In this document: one piece after another, positions 54,044 through 64,000 of the stretch | Layout of the letters: every line of letters starts with the position of its first letter | Position numbering within the stretch: position 1 is the stretch's first letter | DNA from: Pseudomonas sp. KU26590 | GTDB taxonomy: Bacteria > Pseudomonadota > Gammaproteobacteria > Pseudomonadales > Pseudomonadaceae | Reading direction: 5' to 3' | Assembly: GCF_026153515.1 (NCBI RefSeq) | Contig: NZ_CP110644.1 | Coordinates: forward strand, 2,075,501-2,139,500 | DNA: 64,000 bases | Position numbers and translations under genes: made by a program | Notes under the pieces: generated by a model | What the model was told of the DNA's origin: nothing | Seen by the model: the letters and a program-made list of their open reading frames with translations, nothing else | Databases searched by the model: none

Positions 54044-54622
54044 TCAGGGCAGCTCGATGCCTTCGTTCATCAGCATGTCCACCAGCCTTATTAAAGGAAG
54101 GCCGATCAGGCTGGTCGCATCCGGGCCTTCGGTGCTGCGGAACAGGCTGACGCCCAGTCCCTCAGCCTTGAAGCTGCCCGCGCAGTCATAGGGTTGCTCG
54201 GCGTGCAGGTAGCGGCTGATGCGGGCGTCGTCCAGCTGACGCATGTGCACGGTGAAAGGCACGCAATCAACCTGGCACTCGCCTGTACGGCTGTTGAAGA
54301 GCGCAAGGCCGGTCAGGAAGCTGACGCTGTTGCCGCTGCTTGCCTTGAGCTGTTCGAGGGCGCGCTCGAAGCTGTGCGGCTTGCCGAGGATCTGCTCGCC
54401 CAGCACTGCCACCTGGTCTGAACCGATAATCAGGTGGTCGGGGAATTGTTCAGCCAATGCCATGGCTTTCTCGCGCGCCAGGCGGGTCACAAGATCGATT
54501 GCCGGCTCGTTTGGCCGACGGCTTTCATCGATGTCGGGGGACGCGCAGACGAATGGCAAGCGCAGGCGATCGAGCAATTGGCGGCGGTAGGGCGAGCTGG
54601 AAGCAAGCAGTAGAGGCAGCAT
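54044..54622 (-). CDS. Maf-family nucleotide pyrophosphatase (YceF type)
   Basis: 192 aa. LLASSSPYRRQLLDRLRLPF at the N-terminus and IIGSDQVAVLGEQILGKP are the family signatures; the catalytic Asp lies in GSDQV. The YceF subfamily hydrolyses 7-methyl-GTP and related modified nucleotides to keep them out of nucleic acids. Position upstream of and divergent from yceD is conserved. Confidence 0.92.
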   Translation of the reverse strand: MLPLLLASSSPYRRQLLDRLRLPFVCASPDIDESRRPNEPAIDLVTRLAREKAMALAEQFPDHLIIGSDQVAVLGEQILGKPHSFERALEQLKASSGNSVSFLTGLALFNSRTGECQVDCVPFTVHMRQLDDARISRYLHAEQPYDCAGSFKAEGLGVSLFRSTEGPDATSLIGLPLIRLVDMLMNEGIELP

Positions 54623-54690
54623 GGGTGGCTCCGAAACATGAAAATCGAGTGTAATCAGCGGCTCAGGTTACGAACAGGCCTGAATTTCCT

Positions 54691-54719
54691 TTGACAGTCG
54701 CAAGGGTCGTCCCTAGAAT
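54691..54719 (+). promoter_or_regulatory. Consensus sigma-70 promoter of the yceD-rpmF operon
   Basis: TTGACA and TAGAAT with 17 bp between them. The -10 ends only nine bases before the yceD ATG, so the transcript should begin at or within about four bases of the start codon. Confidence 0.85.
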
Positions 54720-54728
54720 GCTGCGCCT

Positions 54729-55256
54729 ATGTTGAATGACCCGATTCCACCTCACGTTGACCCGCGCAAATTAGCTGATCGTGGCACTACTCTTCAGGGA
54801 GAGATGCTGCTGGCTGATTTGGAGAGACTCTGCGACCCGCTTGCTGACAATCTCGGTACGGTGCAGGCGAAATTCGTTTTTGAGCGAGACGAGCAACGGG
54901 CTGTGGTTATCCACAGCGAAATTGACGTCGAAGTCAAAATGGTTTGCCAGCGTTGTCTTGAGCTGGTCACCTTTCCGATCCACAGCGAATGCAGTTATGC
55001 CGTGGTGAAGGAGGGTGCAAACACCCAGTCGATGCCGAAAGGCTATGACGTGCTGGAACTCGGCGAAGATCCCATGGATCTGCTGGCTTTGATCGAGGAT
55101 GAGCTTCTGCTCGCCTTGCCCATTGTTCCAACTCATGATCCGAAAGAATGCCAGCCGCCGGCGGACCTTAATGAGTCCGAACCGAGCGAGGACGAGGTAA
55201 CGCGGTCCAACCCGTTCAGTGTATTGGCGCAGTTAAAGCGTGACCCAAACGTTTAG
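54729..55256 (+). CDS. yceD: YceD/DUF177 family, 23S rRNA accumulation protein
   Basis: 175 aa. VDPRKLADRGTTLQGEM, the Cys pair in VKMVCQRCLELV and DLLALIEDELLLALP are typical of the DUF177 family. YceD has been linked to 23S rRNA accumulation in E. coli and maize chloroplasts and is nearly always encoded before rpmF, as here (13 bp apart). The ATG at 54729 is fixed by family similarity. No Shine-Dalgarno can precede it if the predicted transcript start is correct. Confidence 0.92.
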   Translation: MLNDPIPPHVDPRKLADRGTTLQGEMLLADLERLCDPLADNLGTVQAKFVFERDEQRAVVIHSEIDVEVKMVCQRCLELVTFPIHSECSYAVVKEGANTQSMPKGYDVLELGEDPMDLLALIEDELLLALPIVPTHDPKECQPPADLNESEPSEDEVTRSNPFSVLAQLKRDPNV

Positions 55257-55269
55257 GAGTTAATCAATT

Positions 55270-55452
55270 ATGGCTGTTCAGCAGAACAAAAAATCCCGCT
55301 CTGCCCGTGACATGCGTCGTTCGCACGACGCTCTCGAGGCTAGCACTCTGTCTGTAGAAAAAACCACCGGTGAAGTTCACCTGCGTCACCACGTATCGCC
55401 AGAAGGCGTATACCGTGGCCGTAAAGTGATCGACAAGGGCGCTGACGAGTAA
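55270..55452 (+). CDS. rpmF: 50S ribosomal protein L32
   Basis: 60 aa: [20 protein letters not shown] and a C-terminal [15 protein letters not shown]. Preceded by AGGAG. It has no zinc cysteines, so this is the zinc-free form. Cotranscribed with yceD and plsX. Confidence 0.97.
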
Positions 55453-55456
55453 TTTC

Positions 55457-56464
55457 TTGTCTGCTCCGGTCATCGCGATCGACGCAATGGGCGGGGACTT
55501 CGGTCCCCGCAACATTGTTCAGGCCAGCATTGCCTGCCTGCTTGCTACTCCCTCGTTACACCTGACCCTCGTCGGTCAAGCCTCCCTTCTTGAAGAACTC
55601 ATCGCACGCCACTCTGGTGTCGATCGCTCGCGCCTGCACGTTGTGCACGCCAGTGAAATCATCACCATGGATGAGCGTCCGTCCCAGGCGCTGCGTGGCA
55701 AGCCTGATTCGTCGATGCGCGTCGCGTTGGGGCTTCTCTCCGAAGGAAAGGCCCACGCCTGTGTCAGCGCAGGCAATACCGGTGCCTTGATGGCGCTGTC
55801 CCGATTTGTGCTGAAAACCCTGCCGGGCATCGACCGCCCGGCTATGGTGGCAGCGATTCCCACGCAGCGCGGTTATTGCCAGTTGCTGGATCTGGGTGCG
55901 AACGTGGATTGCACCGCCGGGCAGCTGTACCAGTTCGCCGTGATGGGTTCGGTGGCGGCGGAGACGCTGGGGGTGGTGCGACCCAGAGTCGCACTGTTGA
56001 ACGTCGGCACCGAAGACATCAAGGGCAATCAGCAGGTCAAGCTGGCGGCCAGTCTGTTGCAGGCTGCGCCGGGGCTGAACTACATCGGTTTTGTCGAAGG
56101 CGATGGGCTGTATCGGGGTGAGGCGGATGTCGTGGTCTGCGACGGCTTCGTCGGTAATGTGCTGCTGAAGTCCAGCGAAGGCCTGGCATTGATGATTGGC
56201 GAGCGCATCGAGCGACTGTTTCGCCGCAATGTGCTGTCGCGAGTGGTGGGTTTGATGGCAAGGCCCGTGCTCGGCAGGCTCAAGGCCGATCTGGCGCCCG
56301 CGCGGCACAACGGCGCCAGCTTTCTCGGTCTGCAGGGCATCGTGGTGAAGAGCCATGGTTCGGCCGATGCGCAGGGTTTCCAGAGCGCGATACAGCGGGC
56401 GCTGATCGAGATACAGGAAAACCTGCCGCAGCGCCTGCGCGGTCGTCTTGAGGATCTGCTGTAG
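55457..56464 (+). CDS. plsX: Phosphate acyltransferase PlsX
   Basis: 335 aa from a TTG at 55457, four bases after rpmF; the protein begins [17 protein letters not shown], the family N-terminus, so the TTG is likely the true start. Later [12 protein letters not shown] and [16 protein letters not shown]. PlsX converts acyl-ACP to acyl phosphate for phospholipid synthesis. It links ribosome and fatty-acid genes in this operon. Confidence 0.94.
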   Translation: MSAPVIAIDAMGGDFGPRNIVQASIACLLATPSLHLTLVGQASLLEELIARHSGVDRSRLHVVHASEIITMDERPSQALRGKPDSSMRVALGLLSEGKAHACVSAGNTGALMALSRFVLKTLPGIDRPAMVAAIPTQRGYCQLLDLGANVDCTAGQLYQFAVMGSVAAETLGVVRPRVALLNVGTEDIKGNQQVKLAASLLQAAPGLNYIGFVEGDGLYRGEADVVVCDGFVGNVLLKSSEGLALMIGERIERLFRRNVLSRVVGLMARPVLGRLKADLAPARHNGASFLGLQGIVVKSHGSADAQGFQSAIQRALIEIQENLPQRLRGRLEDLL

Positions 56465-56602
56465 GGCTTCAATGCGCGTCTTGGGCTAGAATGTGACGCC
56501 TGTGACCGCATGGTCATCCAATTGTCCATCGCAACACATTGAATTACCTCGCGTTCGGCCCGCCGGACGCTCATTTTGACGAGAATAATCAGGGGCTTGT
56601 TA

Positions 56603-57541
56603 ATGTCTGCTTCCGTCGCATTTGTCTTTCCGGGCCAAGGCTCGCAGTCCCTCGGCATGCTGGCCGAGCTGGGCGCGCAGAACCCGCTGGTGCTGGAGAC
56701 GTTCAAAGAAGCTTCCGCTGCTCTGGGCTACGACCTCTGGGCGCTGACTCAGCAGGGACCGGAAGAGCGCCTCAATCAGACCGATAAAACCCAGCCTGCC
56801 ATCCTCACCGCATCGATTGCCTTGTGGCGTCTGTGGCTGGCGGAAGGCGGCGCGCGCCCGGCGTATGTCGCCGGTCACAGTCTGGGTGAGTACAGCGCGC
56901 TGGTTGCGGCCGGCAGCCTGACCCTCACAGACGCGGTGAAGCTGGTCGAGCGCCGTGGTCAGTTGATGCAGGACGCCGTGCCTGCGGGGCAGGGCGGCAT
57001 GGCGGCCATTCTGGGTCTGGACGATGCGGTGGTCATTGCTGCCTGTGCCGAAGCGGCTCAGGGCGAGGTGGTCAGCGCGGTGAATTTCAATTCGCCCGGC
57101 CAGGTCGTGATTGCAGGTGCCAGGGCCGCCGTGGAGCGCGCCATCGAAGTCTGTAAAGCCAAGGGCGCCAAGCGTGCCTTGCCGTTGCCGGTGAGCGTGC
57201 CTTCCCATTGCGAGCTGATGCGGCCGGCGGCCGAACGCTTCGCCGAGTCGATCGCTGCCATTGACTGGCAGGTGCCGCAGATCCCGCTGGTGCAGAACGT
57301 CACCGCGAGTGTCGTGTCCGACCTCGAGACGCTGAAAGCCGACCTGCTGCAGCAGCTCTACAAGCCGGTGCGTTGGGTCGAATCGATCCAGACCCTGGCG
57401 GCCCAGGGCGCCCTGCAACTGGTCGAGTGCGGCCCGGGCAAGGTGCTCGCCGGATTGAACAAGCGTTGCGCCGATGGCGTGGCCACCCACAACCTCAATA
57501 CCCCAGACGCCTTCGCCGCCGCTCGTGCGGCGCTGGCCTGA
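56603..57541 (+). CDS. fabD: Malonyl-CoA:ACP transacylase FabD
   Basis: 312 aa from the ATG at 56603 with AGGGG upstream. FVFPGQGSQSLGM at the start, the nucleophile Ser in GHSLGEYSALVA, and the His in VSVPSHCELM. It loads malonate onto ACP for chain elongation. No fabH gene lies between plsX and fabD, as is usual for Pseudomonas. Confidence 0.96.
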   Translation: MSASVAFVFPGQGSQSLGMLAELGAQNPLVLETFKEASAALGYDLWALTQQGPEERLNQTDKTQPAILTASIALWRLWLAEGGARPAYVAGHSLGEYSALVAAGSLTLTDAVKLVERRGQLMQDAVPAGQGGMAAILGLDDAVVIAACAEAAQGEVVSAVNFNSPGQVVIAGARAAVERAIEVCKAKGAKRALPLPVSVPSHCELMRPAAERFAESIAAIDWQVPQIPLVQNVTASVVSDLETLKADLLQQLYKPVRWVESIQTLAAQGALQLVECGPGKVLAGLNKRCADGVATHNLNTPDAFAAARAALA

Positions 57542-57556
57542 TTAGGAGACGCCTGC

Positions 57557-58294
57557 ATGAGTCAGGGTAAAGTTGCACTTGTCACCGGCGCGAGCCGCGG
57601 CATTGGCCGGGCGATCGCCCTTGAACTGGGTCGTAACGGCGCCATCGTCGTGGGCACGGCGACGTCCGAGGCCGGCGCCGAGAAGATCACCGCTTATTTC
57701 AAGGAAAACGGCATCGAAGGCTTCGGCCTGGCGCTGGACGTAGGCAGTAACGAGTCCGTTGCCAGTGTGCTGGCGCAGATTACCGAACGCGTCGGCGCGC
57801 CGTTGATCCTGGTCAACAACGCCGGTATCACCCGTGACAACCTGATCATGCGGATGAAGGATGACGAGTGGCATGACGTCATCAACACCAACCTGAACAG
57901 TCTGTTTCGCCTGTCCAAGGGCGTTCTGCGCGGGATGACCAAGGCGCGTTGGGGCCGGATCATCAGCATTGGTTCGGTGGTGGGTGCCATGGGCAACGCA
58001 GGTCAAGTAAACTACGCAGCCGCCAAGGCGGGTCTGGAAGGCTTCAGCCGTGCCCTGGCACGTGAAGTCGGGTCGCGCGCAGTGACGGTCAACTCGGTAA
58101 CGCCGGGTTTCATCGACACCGACATGACGCGCGAGCTGCCGGAAGCGCAACGTGACTCCCTGACGGCACAGATTCCTCTGGGCCGACTGGGGCAGGCAGA
58201 AGAGATCGCGCACGTTGTCGCTTTTCTTGCCTCAGAAGGTGCAGGCTACGTTACCGGGGCTACAATCCCCGTTAACGGCGGCATGTACATGTGA
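57557..58294 (+). CDS. fabG: 3-Oxoacyl-ACP reductase FabG
   Basis: 245 aa, short-chain dehydrogenase. NADPH motif VTGASRGIGRAIA, then the NNAG motif and the catalytic triad Ser140 (SIGSVVG), Tyr153 and Lys157 (VNYAAAKAG). C-terminal GFIDTDMTRELPEAQRD. It reduces the beta-keto group during fatty-acid elongation. 15 bases behind fabD, then a 186-bp gap to acpP. Confidence 0.96.
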   Translation: MSQGKVALVTGASRGIGRAIALELGRNGAIVVGTATSEAGAEKITAYFKENGIEGFGLALDVGSNESVASVLAQITERVGAPLILVNNAGITRDNLIMRMKDDEWHDVINTNLNSLFRLSKGVLRGMTKARWGRIISIGSVVGAMGNAGQVNYAAAKAGLEGFSRALAREVGSRAVTVNSVTPGFIDTDMTRELPEAQRDSLTAQIPLGRLGQAEEIAHVVAFLASEGAGYVTGATIPVNGGMYM

Positions 58295-58400
58295 CCGGTC
58301 GTATCGAAAAAATGTCATACGGGCTGTCTAAAATCCGTTATAAAGCTGAAATCTTTTAAGGGGCAGAGGGGCGTTGGGCGTAGCGGGAATTGCGTTTAGC

Positions 58401-58428
58401 TTGAAATGCGCAAAACCTCTTCTATACA
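58401..58428 (+). promoter_or_regulatory. Likely separate promoter of acpP
   Basis: TTGAAA and TATACA spaced by 16 bp lie about 50 bp before acpP, in the 186-bp gap after fabG. A dedicated promoter fits the need for abundant acyl carrier protein. Confidence 0.6.
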
Positions 58429-58480
58429 CTTACCCATCGGCCAGCTGCCTGAATTTGTCCACTAGGAGTTAAAACACGGT

Positions 58481-58717
58481 ATGAGCACCATCGAAGAGCG
58501 CGTCAAGAAAATCGTTGCCGAACAACTTGGCGTCAAGGAAGAGGAAGTCACCAACAGTGCTTCCTTCGTTGAAGACCTGGGTGCCGACTCCCTTGATACC
58601 GTTGAGCTGGTAATGGCTCTGGAAGAGGAATTCGAGACCGAAATCCCTGACGAAGAAGCCGAGAAGATCACCACTGTTCAAGCGGCTATCGATTACGTTA
58701 CTGCCCACCAGGCGTAA
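58481..58717 (+). CDS. acpP: Acyl carrier protein
   Basis: 78 aa, very acidic. Ser37 in [15 protein letters not shown] receives the 4'-phosphopantetheine arm. TAGGAGTT precedes the start. Carrier for all fatty-acid intermediates. Confidence 0.98.
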   Translation: MSTIEERVKKIVAEQLGVKEEEVTNSASFVEDLGADSLDTVELVMALEEEFETEIPDEEAEKITTVQAAIDYVTAHQA

Positions 58718-58748
58718 GATTTTGTAATCGTAGTTTGCTGTCCTGGAG

Positions 58749-58780
58749 AAACCGCACTGCCCCTGGCGTGCGGTTTTTTC
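58749..58780 (+). terminator. Hairpin between acpP and fabF
   Basis: An 8-bp stem (aaccgcac / gtgcggtt) followed by tttttt. It looks like a complete intrinsic terminator inside the fab cluster and would lower fabF expression relative to acpP. Confidence 0.85.
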
Positions 58781-58824
58781 TTTGAATAGGGCAGCGTTTC
58801 ATTAATAGAAGAAAGGAGAGTCCT

Positions 58825-60069
58825 GTGTCGCGTAGACGCGTCGTGGTCACCGGTATGGGTATGCTGACGCCTTTGGGCACGGATGTCCCGAGCACCTGGC
58901 AAGGCATTCTGGCTGGCCAGAGTGGCATTGGGCCTATCGAACACACGGACCTGTCCCAATACACGACCCGCTTTGGCGGTTCGGTGAAGGGATTCAACGT
59001 CGAGGAATACCTGTCGGCCAAAGAGGCCCGCAGACTCGATCTGTTCATCCAGTACGGGCTGGCTGCCAGCTTTCAGGCCGTGCGCAACTCCGGTATCAAG
59101 ATCGACGACACCAATCGCGAGCGCGTTGGCGTGGCGATGGGATCGGGCATCGGGGGCCTCACCAATATCGAAAACACCAGCCGGCTGATGCATGAGCAGG
59201 GGCCAGGCAAGATCTCCCCGTTCTTCGTGCCGGGGTCGATCATCAACATGATTTCCGGGTTCCTGTCTATCCACCTCGGCGCACAGGGCCCCAACTACGC
59301 GATCGCCACCGCTTGCACCACGAGCACGCATTGCATCGGCATGGCCGCGCGCAACATCGCCTACGACGAAGCCGACGTAATGATTGCCGGCGGCGCTGAA
59401 ATGGCCGCCTGCGGCCTGGGCATGGGCGGTTTTGGCGCCTCGCGCGCGCTGTCTACCCGCAACGATGAGCCGGCGCGTGCCAGCCGTCCGTGGGACAAGG
59501 GCCGCGACGGCTTCGTGCTGTCCAACGGTGCCGGCGCCATGGTCCTCGAAGAACTCGAGCACGCCAAAGCGCGGGGCGCGACCATTTACGCCGAACTGAT
59601 CGGCTTCGGCATGAGCGGCGATGCGTTTCACATGACCTCGCCGCCGGATGATGGCGCCGGTGCCGCGCGCTGTATCACCAATGCCCTGCGCGACGCCAAG
59701 ATCCGTCCGGACGAGGTGCAGTACATCAACGCCCACGGCACCTCCACGCCTGCGGGCGATCTGGCTGAAGTCAGCGCCATCAAGAAGGTGTTCGGCGAGC
59801 ACGCCTACAAGCTGGCCGTCAGTTCGACCAAGTCGATGACGGGCCACCTGCTGGGCGCTGCCGGGGCGATCGAAGCGATTTTCAGTGTGCTGGCGATCAA
59901 GGATCAGGTCGCGCCACCGACGATCAACCTCGACGAGCCGGACGAAGGCTGCGACCTGGACTTCGTTCCCCATGAGCCGCGCAAAATGCCGATCGACGTG
60001 GTGATCTCCAACTCCTTCGGTTTTGGTGGCACCAACGGTTCGTTGGTCTTCCGCCGGTACGCCGAATGA
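58825..60069 (+). CDS. fabF: 3-Oxoacyl-ACP synthase II FabF
   Basis: 414 aa from a GTG ([18 protein letters not shown]) with AAGGAG upstream. The condensing triad is Cys164 (TACTTSTHC), the His in [11 protein letters not shown] and the His in [14 protein letters not shown]. Elongates acyl-ACP with malonyl-ACP. ATGA overlap with pabC. Confidence 0.97.
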   Translation: MSRRRVVVTGMGMLTPLGTDVPSTWQGILAGQSGIGPIEHTDLSQYTTRFGGSVKGFNVEEYLSAKEARRLDLFIQYGLAASFQAVRNSGIKIDDTNRERVGVAMGSGIGGLTNIENTSRLMHEQGPGKISPFFVPGSIINMISGFLSIHLGAQGPNYAIATACTTSTHCIGMAARNIAYDEADVMIAGGAEMAACGLGMGGFGASRALSTRNDEPARASRPWDKGRDGFVLSNGAGAMVLEELEHAKARGATIYAELIGFGMSGDAFHMTSPPDDGAGAARCITNALRDAKIRPDEVQYINAHGTSTPAGDLAEVSAIKKVFGEHAYKLAVSSTKSMTGHLLGAAGAIEAIFSVLAIKDQVAPPTINLDEPDEGCDLDFVPHEPRKMPIDVVISNSFGFGGTNGSLVFRRYAE

Positions 60070-60884
60070 TCGTGAGCTGGATCGATGGCCTTGCAGCTGA
60101 CTCCCTTGCCGTCAAGGATCGGGGGTTGGCGTACGGCGATGGTCTGTTCGAGACCGTCCTCGTCAAGGCCGGGCAGCCAGTGCTCTTCCCGCGTCATGTG
60201 CAGCGTCTGGTGTTGGGTGCGCAGCGCTTGGCGTTGAACCTCGATCTGGCGCTGGTCGAGGAGGAATGCCGCCGCTTCGCCGCTCAGTTGGGTGAAGGTG
60301 TGATGAAACTCATCGTCACCCGTGGCGACGGCGTGCGTGGCTATGCGCCCGCGACTGATGCGCTACCGCGACGCATCCTCCAGGCGGGTCCGCTGCCGGC
60401 TTATCCCGAAGGTCATGCAGAGCAGGGCGTCAAACTGTTCGCCTGTCAGACCCGCCTCGCCGAGCAGCCGCTGTTGGCCGGGCTCAAGCACCTCAATCGC
60501 CTTGAGCAAGTGCTGGCCCGTGGGGAATGGCAAAGTGCCGAATATGCCGAAGGGCTGATGCGAGACGTGTCGGGGCGCATCGTCGAAGGGGTCTACAGCA
60601 ATCTGTTTATGGTCAAGGGCGGGGTGTTGCTGACGCCGGACCTGCGCCGCTGTGGCGTGGCCGGTGTGATGCGGGCCGAGATCCTGGCGCTGGCCGAGCG
60701 CGAGAACATGCCGGCCCGCGAGCTGGATCTGCAGATGTCCGACTTGCAAAAGGCCGATGAGGTGTTTGTCTGCAACAGCGTGTACGGCATCTGGCCGGTG
60801 CGCGGCGTCGAGCATCTGAACTGGCCGGTTGGGCCGCTGACCCGTAAACTCCAACACCTTGTTCGCGGGCTTCTGGATATCTGA
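60066..60884 (+). CDS. pabC: Aminodeoxychorismate lyase PabC
   Basis: 272 aa, fold-type IV PLP enzyme. [20 protein letters not shown] at the N-terminus, the PLP lysine in [15 protein letters not shown], and [16 protein letters not shown]. It releases pyruvate from aminodeoxychorismate to make p-aminobenzoate for folate. Located between fabF and mltG, as in other gamma-proteobacteria. Confidence 0.95.
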   Translation: MIVSWIDGLAADSLAVKDRGLAYGDGLFETVLVKAGQPVLFPRHVQRLVLGAQRLALNLDLALVEEECRRFAAQLGEGVMKLIVTRGDGVRGYAPATDALPRRILQAGPLPAYPEGHAEQGVKLFACQTRLAEQPLLAGLKHLNRLEQVLARGEWQSAEYAEGLMRDVSGRIVEGVYSNLFMVKGGVLLTPDLRRCGVAGVMRAEILALAERENMPARELDLQMSDLQKADEVFVCNSVYGIWPVRGVEHLNWPVGPLTRKLQHLVRGLLDI

Positions 60885-60887
60885 TTT

Positions 60888-63808
<2,921 letters not shown>

Positions 63809-63851
63809 ACTGGCCATCTGCATGACATCATGCATTGCCTGAGGAAACGAG

Positions 63852-64000
63852 ATGAGCGTGCCACTGAGTCCAGGTCCACGTAACGGCATCCTGTCCCTGA
63901 CCATCAAGGACAAGTCCGTCCTGTACGCCGCGTACATGCCGTTCATTAAAAACGGCGGCCTGTTCATTCCCACCAGCAAAAGCTACAAGCTGGGCGATGA
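63852..64000 (+). CDS. pilZ: PilZ-domain protein, type IV pilus assembly (partial)
   Basis: The first 49 residues (MSVPLSPGPRNGILSLTIKD, then AAYMPFIKNGGLFIPT) match PilZ of Pseudomonas, a roughly 118-aa protein needed for type IV pili. The gene runs off the window end. A GAGGAAACGAG ribosome site precedes the ATG. Following holB is its usual place. Confidence 0.93.
   Translation, partial: MSVPLSPGPRNGILSLTIKDKSVLYAAYMPFIKNGGLFIPTSKSYKLGD

Overview
The window looks like a chromosomal segment of a fluorescens/syringae-type Pseudomonas. The GC content is high by eye, the gene blocks and their order match those known from Pseudomonas genomes (tpm-htpX-alaA-msrB-gpx-sagS; fadE-GST-ABC; comEC-exbBD-lpxK-kdsB-murB-rne; rluC-sppA-maf-yceD-rpmF-plsX-fabDG-acpP-fabF-pabC-mltG-tmk-holB-pilZ), and Pseudomonas-type REP/REPIN palindromes sit in many intergenic gaps. 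All assignments are made by reading protein and DNA sequence; no database was searched.

Layout. 0-1.4 kb: a colicin E3-type ribonuclease toxin with an S-type pyocin domain and its overlapping presumed immunity gene, both on the minus strand. 1.5-2.8 kb: a tandem array of about 6.6 units of 190 bp, each carrying inverted REP sequences. 2.8-12.6 kb: conserved redox and stress genes (DOPA dioxygenase, tpm, htpX, alaA, msrB, gpx, a SagS-like hybrid kinase, a DUF815 ATPase, free-Met-R-sulfoxide reductase). 12.7-13.3 kb: a Glu-Gly-Glu-Gly tRNA operon with a clear promoter and terminator. 13.3-18 kb: a sulfur block (sulfonate-type binding protein, multi-rhodanese protein, 3-mercaptopropionate dioxygenase-like enzyme, divergent LysR regulator).

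18-26 kb is the most unusual part. It starts with a LysR gene and a quinone reductase gene that have both lost their 5' ends to one deletion. A visibly AT-richer island follows: a branched-chain aminotransferase, then a tight operon of an unrecognised 389-aa protein, a membrane di-iron desaturase/hydroxylase, a 2-oxoglutarate/Fe(II) oxygenase and a LysE-type exporter. It reads like a compact pathway, without NRPS or PKS, for making and exporting a modified amino acid; this is inference.

26-33 kb: a quinone reductase, a saccharopine dehydrogenase-like protein, a LysR regulator, a class II aldolase, and a secreted-type protein made only of alginate-epimerase-like R-modules, with gene relics on both sides. 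33-39 kb: small conserved proteins, fadE, a GST and an ABC-2 exporter. 39-64 kb: the housekeeping superblock for DNA uptake, the ExbBD energiser, lipid A and Kdo synthesis, peptidoglycan (murB, mltG), RNase E with a long leader, rRNA modification, fatty-acid synthesis, dTMP kinase, Pol III delta' and the start of pilZ.
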